Notes: generated by a model not told the origin, from the letters alone. DNA of 64,000 nucleotides from Rhizobium sp. P38BS-XIX (GCF_012641435.1 NZ_JABAIJ010000003.1:124001-188000); one strand, 5' to 3'; counted from the stretch's first letter, positions 33,932-42,889 are shown. Program-made: numbers and translations.

Positions 33932-34819
33932 GTGATACGCCCAACAACTGCGCGCATCAGTCTGGCGCTGTTCGTTTTTCCGGCACTGGCGATTTACGTC
34001 GCCTTCGCTGTGCTGCCGCTGGCTCTTTCCATCCTGATGAGCTTCTTCAACACGAAGACTTCGGCTGGGCGCGTCTTCGTCGGTCTGGAGAATTATTATT
34101 ATCTGTTCACGCATCCGGTGACGAGCGCCCGCTTCTGGAATGCTCTTCTCAACAATGTCGAATATTTCGCCATTCATCTGGTTGTGGAAGTACCGATCGG
34201 CCTGTTGATGGCGGCACTCCTGACATCGGGCTTGTTGCGCCGATCGGAAGGTATCTATCGCACGCTTCTTTTCATTCCGGCGACATTGTCGGTGGTCATT
34301 GTCGGTTTCATCTGGCGCCTGATCATCAACCCGCTCTGGGGGCTCGTCGATTTTCCGCTGCTCGGAAACGAGATGACCGCGTTGCCGACGATTTCCTTGA
34401 TGTCGGTCTGGCAATATGTCGGCATCCCCATGATCTTCCTCTATAGTGCTCTCCTTGCCGTTCCCGAGGATATCGTCGAGGCGGCGCGCATCGATGGCGC
34501 CAACAACTGGCGTATCTTCTGGGGCATAAAGTTTCCGCTGATCGCTCCACAGTTCGGCTTGATCGTTATCCTGACCTATATCTGGACCTTCAATGGTTTC
34601 GATCTGGTCTTTGCTCTGAACGGAGCCGCGCCCGGCCCGAATTACAGCACCGATATCCTTGGTACTCTGTTCTATCGAACCTTTTTCGGATCGAGCGGAC
34701 AGGTCGCCGATATCGATCTCGGCGCGACCGTTGCAACCGTGATCTTCACGATCATTCTCGTGGTGACTGCAGTCTATTTCTGGCTCGTGCAGCGCCGCCT
34801 GAAGCCCTATCAGATCTGA
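33932..34819 (+). CDS. carbohydrate ABC transporter permease (MalF type)
   Basis: A 295-residue permease with six helices. It starts at GTG 33932 and carries the EAA loop [26 protein letters not shown], which contacts the ATPase. FNTKTSAGRVFVGLENY near the N-terminus is the usual periplasmic stretch. It pairs with the MalG-type permease 12 bases downstream to form the channel. Confidence 0.92.
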   Translation: MIRPTTARISLALFVFPALAIYVAFAVLPLALSILMSFFNTKTSAGRVFVGLENYYYLFTHPVTSARFWNALLNNVEYFAIHLVVEVPIGLLMAALLTSGLLRRSEGIYRTLLFIPATLSVVIVGFIWRLIINPLWGLVDFPLLGNEMTALPTISLMSVWQYVGIPMIFLYSALLAVPEDIVEAARIDGANNWRIFWGIKFPLIAPQFGLIVILTYIWTFNGFDLVFALNGAAPGPNYSTDILGTLFYRTFFGSSGQVADIDLGATVATVIFTIILVVTAVYFWLVQRRLKPYQI

Positions 34820-34831
34820 GGAGGACCCGGC

Positions 34832-35716
34832 ATGACCCTGATATTGAGCGACGATAAGGCTGTTCAGTCGGAGCGGAAAGCAAGGGATCGCCGCGCGTGG
34901 ACTGCCGACAGGATCGTCGTGCACGCATTGCTGATCTTCTTCGTGTTGCTGGCCATTGGTCCTATCCTGGTTGTCATCCTGAATTCGTTCAAGACAACAC
35001 CCGCGATCTTTGGCGGTCCCTTTGATCTGCCCACGGCCAAGACATTCAGTGTAGACGGATATCTGCGTGTCTTCACGCGCGGCAACTTCTTCCTGAACTA
35101 TCAAAACAGCTTGATCGTCACTGTCGTTACCATTCTGCTGACGATCATAACATCGACACTCGCTGCCTATGGTCTTGTGGAATACAAGGTGCGGCTTGCG
35201 CCTGTGCTTGGTGGCCTGTTTATCATCGGCATCATGCTGCCGATCCGCCTCGGCACGGTGCCAATCCTTGAGATCATGATCTCCTGGAACCTTATCGATA
35301 CGCTGACGTCGCTGATCCTCGTCTATACCGCGATGAGTATTCCGATCGCCGTTACCTTGATGGTGGCCTATTTCCGCACGGTCCCAACGGAACTCAAGGA
35401 AGCTGCGCGCATCGATGGTGCGGGTGAATTCCGTACCTTCCTGATCGCGCTTCCCGTCGTCAAGCCAGGCCTTGCCGCGGTGGCGACGATGACCATGCTG
35501 CCGGTCTGGAACGATCTCTGGTTCCCGCTGGTTCTGGCACCCAGCAAGAACAATCAGACCGTCACGCTCGGGGTTCAGCAATTCGTGGGACAGTTTCTCA
35601 ATGACTATCCGGCCTTGCTTGCCGCGCTGACGCTTGGCGTCGTGCCTCTGGTCGTGTTGTACGTGATCTTCTCGCGCCAGTTCATCAAGGGTCTCAGTCA
35701 GGGTGTCGGCAAGTAA
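34832..35716 (+). CDS. carbohydrate ABC transporter permease (MalG type)
   Basis: A 294-residue permease with six helices and the EAA loop [20 protein letters not shown]. The C-terminal region ([34 protein letters not shown]) is the standard end of MalG/UgpE proteins. GAGGA precedes the ATG. It follows the MalF-type gene closely and is followed by the ATPase gene. Confidence 0.92.
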   Translation: MTLILSDDKAVQSERKARDRRAWTADRIVVHALLIFFVLLAIGPILVVILNSFKTTPAIFGGPFDLPTAKTFSVDGYLRVFTRGNFFLNYQNSLIVTVVTILLTIITSTLAAYGLVEYKVRLAPVLGGLFIIGIMLPIRLGTVPILEIMISWNLIDTLTSLILVYTAMSIPIAVTLMVAYFRTVPTELKEAARIDGAGEFRTFLIALPVVKPGLAAVATMTMLPVWNDLWFPLVLAPSKNNQTVTLGVQQFVGQFLNDYPALLAALTLGVVPLVVLYVIFSRQFIKGLSQGVGK

Positions 35717-35760
35717 ATCCTTGTCCGCGACGCCTACAAAATTCTGGAATGGAGTGCCTC

Positions 35761-36765
35761 ATGGCCGACGTCAAAATCACCAATCTCTACAAGCGCTATG
35801 GCGCGGTCGAAGTCCTGAAGAATATCAATCTCGACATCAGGTCGGGTGAGTTCGTTGCCTTCGTCGGCCCTTCCGGCTGCGGCAAGTCGACCCTGTTGCG
35901 CTGCATCTCCGGCCTTGAGCAGATTTCCAATGGGACGCTGGAAATCGGCGGCAGAGTTGTCAATGATGTCGGCCCGTCGCAGCGCGGCATCGCGATGGTC
36001 TTCCAATCGTATGCGCTCTACCCACACAAGACCGTCTACGATAACATGGCCTATTCGCTGCAGCTGCAGAAGCTGCCGAAGGATCAGATTGACAAGATGG
36101 TCATGGCCGCGGCGGAAAAGCTGCAGCTTGTGCCCTATCTGAAGCGGCTCCCGAAAGCCCTGTCGGGCGGCCAGCGCCAGCGTGTCGCGATCGGACGAGC
36201 CATTGTCCGCAATCCCAAGGTGTTCCTCTTCGACGAGCCGCTTTCCAATCTTGATGCCGCTTTGCGTGTCCAGATGCGCATCGAGATTGCGCAATTGAAC
36301 AAGAACCTTTCCGACACGGCCATGATCTACGTGACCCATGATCAGGTCGAAGCCATGACAATGGCGGACAAGATCGTCGTGTTGCGCGACGGCGTGGTGC
36401 AGCAGGTTGGTTCGCCGCTGGAGCTTTACGAAAATCCGCAGAACCTTTTCGTTGCAAAGTTCATCGGCTCGCCCGAAATGAATTTCATGACCGGTGAAGA
36501 CGCAAGAGGGTACAAGGCGGAAACCGTGGGCGTGCGTCCCGAGCATCTGGCGATCGACGTATCGGGTGGCGTGTGGTCCGGTACGGTGATGCATTCGGAA
36601 AATCTTGGCGCCGATTCCTACATCTACATCGATATGGGCGGAACGAAGCCGGTCATCATTCGCCAGGAAGGCAAGTCGGATTATCGATCCGGCCAACGTC
36701 TTTCCTTCTCGCCGAAGGGCGATCGATACCATCTCTTCGACGCCGGCGGTCATCCGCTGGCCTGA
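35761..36765 (+). CDS. carbohydrate ABC transporter ATP-binding protein (MalK/UgpC type)
   Basis: I start at ATG 35761, which has GGAG at good spacing; an in-frame ATG at 35749 is less supported. The 334-residue protein has Walker [11 protein letters not shown]-loop [17 protein letters not shown], signature [15 protein letters not shown], Walker [13 protein letters not shown] and the TOBE region [14 protein letters not shown]. Length is slightly below the usual 350-370 residues. It drives the MalFG-type channel and completes the importer operon. Confidence 0.92.
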   Translation: MADVKITNLYKRYGAVEVLKNINLDIRSGEFVAFVGPSGCGKSTLLRCISGLEQISNGTLEIGGRVVNDVGPSQRGIAMVFQSYALYPHKTVYDNMAYSLQLQKLPKDQIDKMVMAAAEKLQLVPYLKRLPKALSGGQRQRVAIGRAIVRNPKVFLFDEPLSNLDAALRVQMRIEIAQLNKNLSDTAMIYVTHDQVEAMTMADKIVVLRDGVVQQVGSPLELYENPQNLFVAKFIGSPEMNFMTGEDARGYKAETVGVRPEHLAIDVSGGVWSGTVMHSENLGADSYIYIDMGGTKPVIIRQEGKSDYRSGQRLSFSPKGDRYHLFDAGGHPLA

Positions 36766-36868
36766 GAGGCGCCAACCGGTAATGAAAATGCGCGATGTCG
36801 CCCAACAAAGGGCTGATGTCGTTTTCCTGTGCGCGCCGCCCCCTTCGAACATGATCTTCTATGCATGT

Positions 36869-37044
36869 TCAAGGTGCCATCGGGATATCGTCCTGATGGA
36901 TAATTGGGAAACCGGTCAGAGGCCGGTGCTGCCCCCGCAACGGTAACGGAACCGAAAGTCTCGGCAGATGCCACTGGTCTTTTTGACTGGGAAGGTGCCG
37001 AGACGATCACTGGGATAGGTTCGAAGCCCGGAAACCAGCCTTGA
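36869..37044 (+). ncRNA. cobalamin (B12) riboswitch
   Basis: All core elements are in order: GGTGCC after the closing helix, GATAATTGGGAA at 36899-36910, the B12-box region GTGCTGCCCCCGCAACGGTA, GCCACTGG, then GGGAAGGTGCC and AAGCCCGGAAACCAGCC. TCAAGG at 36869-36874 pairs with CCTTGA at 37039-37044 to close P1. Such aptamers bind cobalamin and shut off the downstream gene. The next gene, 240 bases on, encodes formaldehyde dehydrogenase, not a B12 or cobalt gene. Confidence 0.93.
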
Positions 37045-37082
37045 CTGCAGGTTCGATTGATCACGGAGGGTGATCGAGAGGC

Positions 37083-37112
37083 GAACGGAAACGATCTTGC
37101 GGTTTTCCGTTC
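37083..37112 (+). promoter_or_regulatory. possible expression-platform hairpin
   Basis: GAACGGAAA (37083-37091) pairs perfectly with TTTCCGTTC (37104-37112) 39 bases after the aptamer, followed by a pyrimidine-rich stretch (CTCGCTTCTCTTG). It could be the terminator arm of the switch. A smaller stem (37059-37075) lies before it, and an 8-bp stem (37195-37202 with 37211-37218) lies nearer the start codon and contains GAGGAG in its loop. Confidence 0.45.
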
Positions 37113-37283
37113 ACGTCTCGCTTCTCTTGTATCAGTCATGAACGTTCCGGGCGTGGAGTGCCGCTTGCGGCGGCCGCGGCCGATTTTGCCGATTTCGGCC
37201 CGTTGAGGAGCGGGCCGACCCGAAGATGCGGGCGAGCAATCGCTTGCGAGGATGATCAAGCGTTCAACCAAGGAGGAGATGGC

Positions 37284-38474
37284 ATGAGTGGGAACAGAGG
37301 CGTTGTCTACTTGCGACCCGGCAAGGTAGAGGTTCGCGATATCGACGATCCGAAGCTGGAGGCGCCGGATGGCCGCCGCATCGAGCACGGTGTGATCCTG
37401 AAGGTGATCTCCACCAATATTTGCGGATCCGACCAGCACATGGTGCGTGGCCGCACAACGGCCATGCCGGGACTGGTGCTCGGCCACGAGATCACCGGTC
37501 AGGTTATCGAAAAAGGTGGCGATGTCGAAATGCTTGACATCGGCGATATCGTTTCCGTGCCGTTCAATGTTGCCTGCGGACGCTGCCGCTGCTGCAAGTC
37601 GCAAGATACAGGCGTTTGCCTGACCGTGAACCCGTCGCGTGCCGGCGGGGCCTATGGCTATGTCGACATGGGTGGCTGGATCGGCGGACAGGCGCGGTAC
37701 GTCATGGTGCCCTATGCAGACTTCAACCTGCTGAAATTTCCTGATCGCGATAAGGCTTTGGCAAAGATCCGTGACCTGACCATGCTGTCGGATATCCTGC
37801 CGACCGGCTTTCACGGCGCCGTTCGCGCCGGTGTTGGGGTAGGCTCCACCGTTTATGTCGCCGGTGCCGGACCGGTCGGGCTTGCTGCGGCTGCCTCCGC
37901 CCGCATCCTCGGCGCCGCCGTGGTTATGGTGGGTGATTTCAACAAGGATCGCCTTGCTCATGCGGCAAAGGTGGGGTTCGAGCCGATCGATCTCTCAAAG
38001 AGCGACCGCCTGGGCGACATGATTGCCGAAGTTGTCGGGACCAATGAGGTCGATAGCGCGATCGATGCCGTTGGCTTCGAGGCGCGGGGACATACGGGCG
38101 GTGAGCAGCCGGCAATCGTTCTCAATCAGATGATGGAGATCACACGTGCCGCAGGTTCGATCGGCATCCCCGGTCTTTACGTGACCGAAGATCCCGGCGC
38201 TGTCGATGCTGCAGCCCAACAGGGCAGCCTGTCATTGCGGTTCGGTCTCGGCTGGGCAAAAGCGCAGTCCTTCCATACGGGTCAGACGCCGGTTCTCAAA
38301 TACAATCGCCAACTGATGCAGGCGATTCTTCATGACCGTCTGCCGATAGCAGATATCGTCAACGCCAAGATCATATCGCTCGAAGATGCAGCGCAAGGTT
38401 ATGAAAGCTTCGATCAGGGAGCGGCCACCAAGTTCGTGCTGGACCCGCACGGGGACCTGCTGGAGGTCGCTTAA
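37284..38474 (+). CDS. fdhA: glutathione-independent formaldehyde dehydrogenase
   Basis: Start at ATG 37284 with AAGGAGGAG upstream; the longer frame from 37158 is not needed. The 396-residue zinc alcohol dehydrogenase has ICGSDQHMVRGRTTAMPGLV and GHEITG (catalytic zinc), structural-zinc Cys in ACGRCRCCKSQDTGVC, the NAD fold VYVAGAGPVGLAAAASA, and the insertions (GGAYGYVDMGGWIGGQARYV, SAIDAVGFEARGH) diagnostic of Pseudomonas putida-type formaldehyde dismutase/dehydrogenase. It oxidises formaldehyde to formate with bound NAD. The cobalamin riboswitch upstream suggests repression when B12 is abundant. Confidence 0.92.
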   Translation: MSGNRGVVYLRPGKVEVRDIDDPKLEAPDGRRIEHGVILKVISTNICGSDQHMVRGRTTAMPGLVLGHEITGQVIEKGGDVEMLDIGDIVSVPFNVACGRCRCCKSQDTGVCLTVNPSRAGGAYGYVDMGGWIGGQARYVMVPYADFNLLKFPDRDKALAKIRDLTMLSDILPTGFHGAVRAGVGVGSTVYVAGAGPVGLAAAASARILGAAVVMVGDFNKDRLAHAAKVGFEPIDLSKSDRLGDMIAEVVGTNEVDSAIDAVGFEARGHTGGEQPAIVLNQMMEITRAAGSIGIPGLYVTEDPGAVDAAAQQGSLSLRFGLGWAKAQSFHTGQTPVLKYNRQLMQAILHDRLPIADIVNAKIISLEDAAQGYESFDQGAATKFVLDPHGDLLEVA

Positions 38475-38521
38475 AGAGGTACTGCCGTCCGTCGTCTATT
38501 ATCGACAGATATCAACGTGAT

Positions 38522-38560
38522 GCTGGGGACGAGAGTTGTTATGCTCGTCCCCAGCTCCAT
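38522..38560 (+). terminator. terminator after fdhA
   Basis: A perfect 12-bp stem (38522-38533 with 38544-38555) 47 bases after the fdhA stop, followed by TCCATTC. The T-run is short, but the stem is strong and well placed. Confidence 0.6.
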
Positions 38561-38938
38561 TCAGGCAACCAGCAAGAATTTGCCGGACAAGGAAATAGCC
38601 GTCGCAAGTCTATACGTGAGGGAACGCGTGCCATAACGCGGCACTGTCGCTCGTAATAGCAAACGCCCGCTTCGGCCATAAAGCGGCAAATGCCTATGAA
38701 CCAGCCAGATTGCGCAGGACAAGAAGCCACAAAGGTGTTGGTCTAATTGCTTCTGGAGGCAACGACGCGCGAAAACGCGAGGGCAAATATGCCGTTTCGC
38801 GGGCGATAACAGGCGATAATGTTGCCATTATGCACTTATCTTATACATTTATGTCGTTATCCACGTGGAGGAGTCCCGTTATCGCCTCATGAGCGAGCGG
38901 CCGCCTGGACAAAACGCAAACCGGAAGAGAGGCAGACA
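38556..38938. other. intergenic region without a convincing gene
   Basis: No reading frame here has a ribosome site and coding character. The stretch 38821-38860 is AT-rich (TTGCCA, then TTATCTTATACAT) and likely holds the promoter of the histone-like gene. GGCGATAAC near 38808 is repeated inverted as GTTATCGCC at 38878-38886, so the leader could fold into a long-range stem. Confidence 0.4.
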
Positions 38939-39547
38939 ATGGCAAACTTTCTAGAGAAATGGTCCTCGAAGAAGGCTGACAAGCCGAAGGCTGGAGCACG
39001 CAATGTCGTTGATACGTTTCGTGCACGCGTAGCCGAGCAGAAGGCATATCTGGAGGAGTATGAGCGAGACAACGCCGGCTTCAAGAAGTGGCGTTCTACC
39101 TGGTTTCAGCGCGTGCCGGGCGGCTTCGGTGTCACGGTTGGTCGCGACTCCATCAACGCCGGCTCAGGATTGAGCTACATCGTAGTCGAATCGCTCAAGG
39201 ACGTGTCGGAGTTCCTCGAGGATCTCGCCTATCACGCCGAGAACGATGTCGGCTTTCAGCAGGCACTTGAACAGAACCGGCGCCGCCGCGTGGCATTGTT
39301 GAATGCCGCCAAAACCGGCGGTGACAAGGTCTCCGCAAAGGCAAAGGCAAAGCCGGCTGCCGCGAAGCCTGCTGCTGCAAAGCCGGCGACGACGAAGCCT
39401 GCTGCTGCAAAACCCGTCGCCGCAAAGCCAGCTGTGGCCAAATCCGCGCCGAAGGCTGCCAAGCCGAAAGCCGCCGCTACGCCCGCTACAGAGGTGGCAA
39501 AGCCAAAGCGCGGACGCAAGACGAAAGCAGAAGGCGCGGCCGAATAA
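38939..39547 (+). CDS. histone-H1-like protein with Lys/Ala/Pro-rich tail
   Basis: Start at ATG 38939 (AAGAGAGG upstream), 202 residues. Residues 1-125 form a charged, mostly helical domain that I do not recognise (FLEKWSSKKADKPKAGA, VAEQKAYLEEYERDNAGFKK, SGLSYIVVESLKDVSEFLED). From about 130 to the end runs a low-complexity tail built on repeats of AAAKPA/AKPAATK, ending KPKRGRKTKAEGAAE. Such tails occur in eukaryotic H1, PhaF and other bacterial histone-like proteins, and bind DNA by charge. The GRK segment resembles an AT-hook-like patch. It is monocistronic with a strong terminator. Confidence 0.7.
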   Translation: MANFLEKWSSKKADKPKAGARNVVDTFRARVAEQKAYLEEYERDNAGFKKWRSTWFQRVPGGFGVTVGRDSINAGSGLSYIVVESLKDVSEFLEDLAYHAENDVGFQQALEQNRRRRVALLNAAKTGGDKVSAKAKAKPAAAKPAAAKPATTKPAAAKPVAAKPAVAKSAPKAAKPKAAATPATEVAKPKRGRKTKAEGAAE

Positions 39548-39562
39548 GGCCGACAAGAATGA

Positions 39563-39597
39563 ATATAAAGCCCGCCTCGTGCGGGCTTTATATTTTG
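39563..39597 (+). terminator. strong rho-independent terminator
   Basis: A perfect 13-bp stem (39563-39575 with 39581-39593) with a CTCGT loop, followed by TTTGG and preceded by A-rich sequence. It lies 15 bases after the stop of the histone-like gene. Confidence 0.85.
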
Positions 39598-39982
39598 GTC
39601 GGCCGGGCCTATTTCGCAGACGCATTTCTCGATAGAGCGGCCTTTCTGAACGATCAAATATCCCGCTCTGCGCCTCAATTTCTCAAATAGATTCGTTAGG
39701 TTTTTATCAAAAAGTCTATCAACTATGATGATATTGATAGGCAGATACTGCGAAGATATCGCTTCGTAGAAGTATCAATATGTCAATGAATGATCAGTAT
39801 ATTCGCCACGATATCGATCAGCAGATAGATCATGAAATAAAAGACAACCGGCCTCATATACATCTGCCGTTCATGTCGGACCTATGGGCATGAGGTGAGG
39901 TACGAAAAGCTAATCTATCAATCCACGGCGATGCCTTTATAGGCGATTGGAGCATCTGCTCCCGCAGACTTGCGCTGCTATT
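39598..39982. other. AT-rich intergenic region
   Basis: This 385-base stretch is much richer in A and T than its surroundings. It contains short inverted repeats such as CGAAG-ATATCG-CTTCG near 39750 and several GATATC/TATCAA motifs. One 37-codon frame on the plus strand (39780-39893) starts MSMNDQYIRHDI and ends LPFMSDLWA, with only a weak AGAAG upstream. I cannot tell whether it is translated. No RNA gene is recognisable. Confidence 0.35.
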
Positions 39983-39983
39983 C

Positions 39984-40011
39984 AAAACAAGGGGGCGGCG
40001 AAGCCACCCCC
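39984..40011 (-). terminator. terminator of the pyrophosphatase gene
   Basis: Read on the minus strand, a GC stem (40011-40003 with 39999-39991, one G-T pair) with a TTC loop is followed by TTGTTTTG. It lies 13 bases after the pyrophosphatase stop. Confidence 0.8.
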
Positions 40012-40023
40012 TCCCGAAGAGGA

Positions 40024-40626
40024 TCATTTCTTCTCGCTATAGGCCTTGATCGCGGCGGCAACTTCGTTCTGTGCCTTTTCCGCGCTCTCGTAGCCGCCGA
40101 CTTCGACGACCTTGCGGGCATCGGGAAGCTGCTTGTAAACGCGGAAGAACGCCTGCAGGCGGTCCTGCTCGATTTTCGGCAGATCGGAAATTTCCTTGAT
40201 CTTGTCGTAGGTCGGATCGATCTTCGATGTCGGAACAGCAACGATCTTGTCATCGACTTCGCCACCATCGATCATCTTCATGACACCGATGGCGCGAACG
40301 CGAATGATGGCACCGGGCACGATCGGTTCGCGCGAATAGACGATAGCGTCCAGAGGATCACCGTCGCCGCCGAGCGAGCTGGTGATCGAGCCGTAGTTTG
40401 CCGGATAGACGACTGGCATCGACTGGAAGCGGTCGACGACGATGTGCCCCGTCTTGGCGTCGATCTCGTATTTGGTGAAGCTCCCGGCCGGAATTTCGAT
40501 TGCCGTATAGAATTCGCGACTATCATCCTTCGGCTGCGGATAGTCGATGTAAGACACATAGTCGGACGCCGATGCGACCGTGCTGGACAGAATTGTCATC
40601 GCGATGATGGAAACAAGCTTTTTCAT
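40024..40626 (-). CDS. exported family I inorganic pyrophosphatase
   Basis: A 200-residue protein with a clear signal peptide (MKKLVSIIAMTILSSTVASA, cleavage before SDY) and a soluble type I pyrophosphatase domain. It has FTKYEIDAKTGHIVVDR (FxKYE, active-site Lys and Glu), VYPANYGSI and the metal-binding signature DGDPLDAIV, then DDKIVAVP. It hydrolyses PPi to phosphate with Mg2+. Most bacterial family I enzymes are cytosolic; export implies a role in the periplasm, such as releasing phosphate from external PPi. The housekeeping copy must lie elsewhere. Confidence 0.9.
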   Translation of the reverse strand: MKKLVSIIAMTILSSTVASASDYVSYIDYPQPKDDSREFYTAIEIPAGSFTKYEIDAKTGHIVVDRFQSMPVVYPANYGSITSSLGGDGDPLDAIVYSREPIVPGAIIRVRAIGVMKMIDGGEVDDKIVAVPTSKIDPTYDKIKEISDLPKIEQDRLQAFFRVYKQLPDARKVVEVGGYESAEKAQNEVAAAIKAYSEKK

Positions 40627-40722
40627 ATACGCCCCCGCGTTAAGTTGAACGCTACCGACCTAATCAGGGGTTGTTACGAGCTTGTGACATAAATCACTGA
40701 ATGCAAGGCTCATTTCGACCCG

Positions 40723-41661
40723 TCAGGCGACGGCTCGAACATTGCGGCGGATCGTCTGTGGCGGTTGACCGAGCACACGCAGGAAGGCGCGGCGCATCCG
40801 CTCCCGGTCCGCAAAGCCGACTTCTATCGCGATCTCGTCCATCGAATGACGTCCGTCTTCGATCATCAATCGCGCCGCCTCCACACGCATGTTTTCGATC
40901 GCCTTGGCCGGCGATTGGCCGGTTTCGCTGCGAAAGATGCGATTGAACTGGCGAGGACTGAGGCTTGCCGCATCCGCCAGTTCCTCGACCGATACGATCT
41001 TGCGCAGGTTTCGACCGGCAAAGTCGAGCGCGCGTTGAATGCGGTCCGATTTCGGCTCCAGTTCGAGCAGCGTCGAAAATTGTGACTGACCGCCGGCGCG
41101 GCGATGATAGACGACGAGCTTTTTGGCAATGGTGCGGGCCAGTTCCTCGCCATGGTCTTTTTCGATCATGGCAAGGGCGAGATCGATGGTGGCCGTCATC
41201 CCGGCGGATGTCCAGATGGCTCCGTCGACGATGAAAATCTTGTCTTCATCCACTTTAAGCGCCGGGAAGCGATCGCGCAGCTCTCGGGCAAAGACCCAAT
41301 GCGTCGTTGCCCGACGCCCGTCGAGCAAGCCGGTCTCGGCCAAAGCGAAGGCTCCGGTGCAGGGGGCTGCGACGCGTCGGGAGGTTTTGGACGCCGTGCG
41401 TATATACTCGAGGGTCGCGGGCGACATGGAGGAAACATGTGTGGCGGCGCCAATGAAGAGAGAATCGAAGGTCGCGTCGCCAAACGCTTCCGTCTCCACG
41501 CTGAAGCCCGCCGAAGAGCGCACCAAGCCGCCCGTCTCCGAGAGGAGCGTTACGCGATAAAGTTCCCGGTCGCTTTCCAGGTTTGCCACCTCGAAAGCGG
41601 TGACCGCTGTGAACCCCATGACCTGAAAGCCAGGAAAGATCAGAAATCCGATAGTGTGCAT
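40723..41661 (-). CDS. GlxA-family AraC regulator
   Basis: A 312-residue protein. The N-terminal DJ-1/PfpI domain (about 1-190) begins IGFLIFPGFQVMGFTAVTAF and contains the APCTGAFALAETGLLDGRRA nucleophile-elbow region. A C-terminal AraC pair of helix-turn-helices (about 215-305) has LADAASLSPRQFNRIFRSET and AIEVGFADRERMRRAFLRV. Relatives regulate carnitine, betaine or other nitrogen metabolites. It is divergent from the short-chain dehydrogenase gene, its most likely target, across a 194-base gap. Confidence 0.9.
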   Translation of the reverse strand: MHTIGFLIFPGFQVMGFTAVTAFEVANLESDRELYRVTLLSETGGLVRSSAGFSVETEAFGDATFDSLFIGAATHVSSMSPATLEYIRTASKTSRRVAAPCTGAFALAETGLLDGRRATTHWVFARELRDRFPALKVDEDKIFIVDGAIWTSAGMTATIDLALAMIEKDHGEELARTIAKKLVVYHRRAGGQSQFSTLLELEPKSDRIQRALDFAGRNLRKIVSVEELADAASLSPRQFNRIFRSETGQSPAKAIENMRVEAARLMIEDGRHSMDEIAIEVGFADRERMRRAFLRVLGQPPQTIRRNVRAVA

Positions 41662-41855
41662 GGTGGCGCTCCCGACTGGAAAAGTTGCTTGTAGCAGTTT
41701 TGAGACGGAAATGGCATCAGATTCTTAAAGGTTATGCCCAAAACGGCAGCGCTGAATGTCCCAAAAGGTGGTGAATATGACATTTCGGCCGCAGGCATAT
41801 GGGCCTATAGTTCCTCCACGCGGAACAGCAACTCCGCAAAACAAGGATTGGAACA

Positions 41856-42650
41856 ATGACGAATTCACTAGGCAAGGCTTTGGTCACGGGCGCTTCATCG
41901 GGCATTGGTGCGGTATATGCACATCGGCTTGCTCACCGCGGCTTCGACCTCATTCTGGTCGCCCGCAATGAGGAGCGGCTTTCGGCGATTGCCGCGCAGT
42001 TGCGCGCGGAAACGGGGCGCAGCGTCGAGGTTATGGCGGTGGATCTTGGCGCTCAAAATGATCTCAGCCGCGTCGAACACGTGCTGAAGACCGATGAGAC
42101 GATTACGCTTCTCATCAACAATGCCGGCTTCGGCGGCGCCGCTCCCGCGGTAGATGCCGACGTCGACAGAATGCAGCAGATGATTGACCTGAACATCACG
42201 GCGCTCATGCGGCTGACCTATGCCGCCGTGCCTGGTTTCGTGAAGCGCGGCGTTGGTTCCATCATCAACATAGCCTCCATCGTTGCGATCGCACCGGAGC
42301 TGTTAAACGGTGTCTATGGTGGCTCGAAAGCTTTCGTGCTTGCCTTCAGCCAGTCGCTGAAGCATGAGCTGGCGGATAAGAATATCCGGATCCAGGCGGT
42401 TCTGCCGGGTGCAACGGCCACAGAGTTCTGGTCTGCCGCCGGCATCGCCGTCGAACAGCTGCCATCCGAAATCGTGATGTCGACGGAAGATATGGTCGAT
42501 GCATCGCTGGTTGGCTTCGATCAGGGTGAACTGGTAACAATCCCGGCACTTGAGGATGCCGGGTTGCAGAAGGCCTATGAGGATGCTCGCCAAGCCCTGA
42601 TGCCAAATCTCTCGCGTTCCAAGGCAGCACCACGCTACCAGATCCAATAG
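41856..42650 (+). CDS. short-chain dehydrogenase/reductase
   Basis: A 264-residue classical SDR. The cofactor loop TGASSGIGAVYA is at about 10-21, NNAGFGG is in strand four, the catalytic Ser is in IINIASIVAIAP, and YGGSKAF supplies Tyr and Lys. The Asn/Arg pattern after strand two (LVARNEERL) favours NADP. The substrate is unknown; the type resembles DltE-like reductases. It is divergent from the GlxA regulator and probably monocistronic. Confidence 0.88.
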   Translation: MTNSLGKALVTGASSGIGAVYAHRLAHRGFDLILVARNEERLSAIAAQLRAETGRSVEVMAVDLGAQNDLSRVEHVLKTDETITLLINNAGFGGAAPAVDADVDRMQQMIDLNITALMRLTYAAVPGFVKRGVGSIINIASIVAIAPELLNGVYGGSKAFVLAFSQSLKHELADKNIRIQAVLPGATATEFWSAAGIAVEQLPSEIVMSTEDMVDASLVGFDQGELVTIPALEDAGLQKAYEDARQALMPNLSRSKAAPRYQIQ

Positions 42651-42889
42651 GGAAATTGGCGCATTGCAGACTGGCCGGCATGCAAATCATGGATGCCGGC
42701 CATTCAAAAGCCACAAAACTGACGAGGGTCGGGAGTGCAACGGATCGATAAGATCCATACAGCCGCTGCTTGATAATTTCATGGGACACTACCTTTTGCC
42801 CCGGTTATCCTTGCCTGCAACGGCTTCATTCACCAGGACCTGATGAGAAGGTTCGCCGCGACCAAAGCAGATCTGCGAGGTTCAATGCG

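Noticed and set aside
37195..37218. Hairpin before fdhA as a stand-alone terminator
   Set aside because: Eight-base stem with no T-run after it, and GAGGAG in its loop; more likely a leader structure than a terminator.
37158..37283. N-terminal extension of fdhA
   Set aside because: The ATG at 37284 has AAGGAGGAG and gives the normal family length; the extension covers a GC-rich hairpin of the leader.
39303..39635. A plus-strand frame over the repeat tail of the histone-like gene
   Set aside because: It is the same repetitive DNA read in another frame; it gives a Ser/Arg/Leu-rich string with no meaning.
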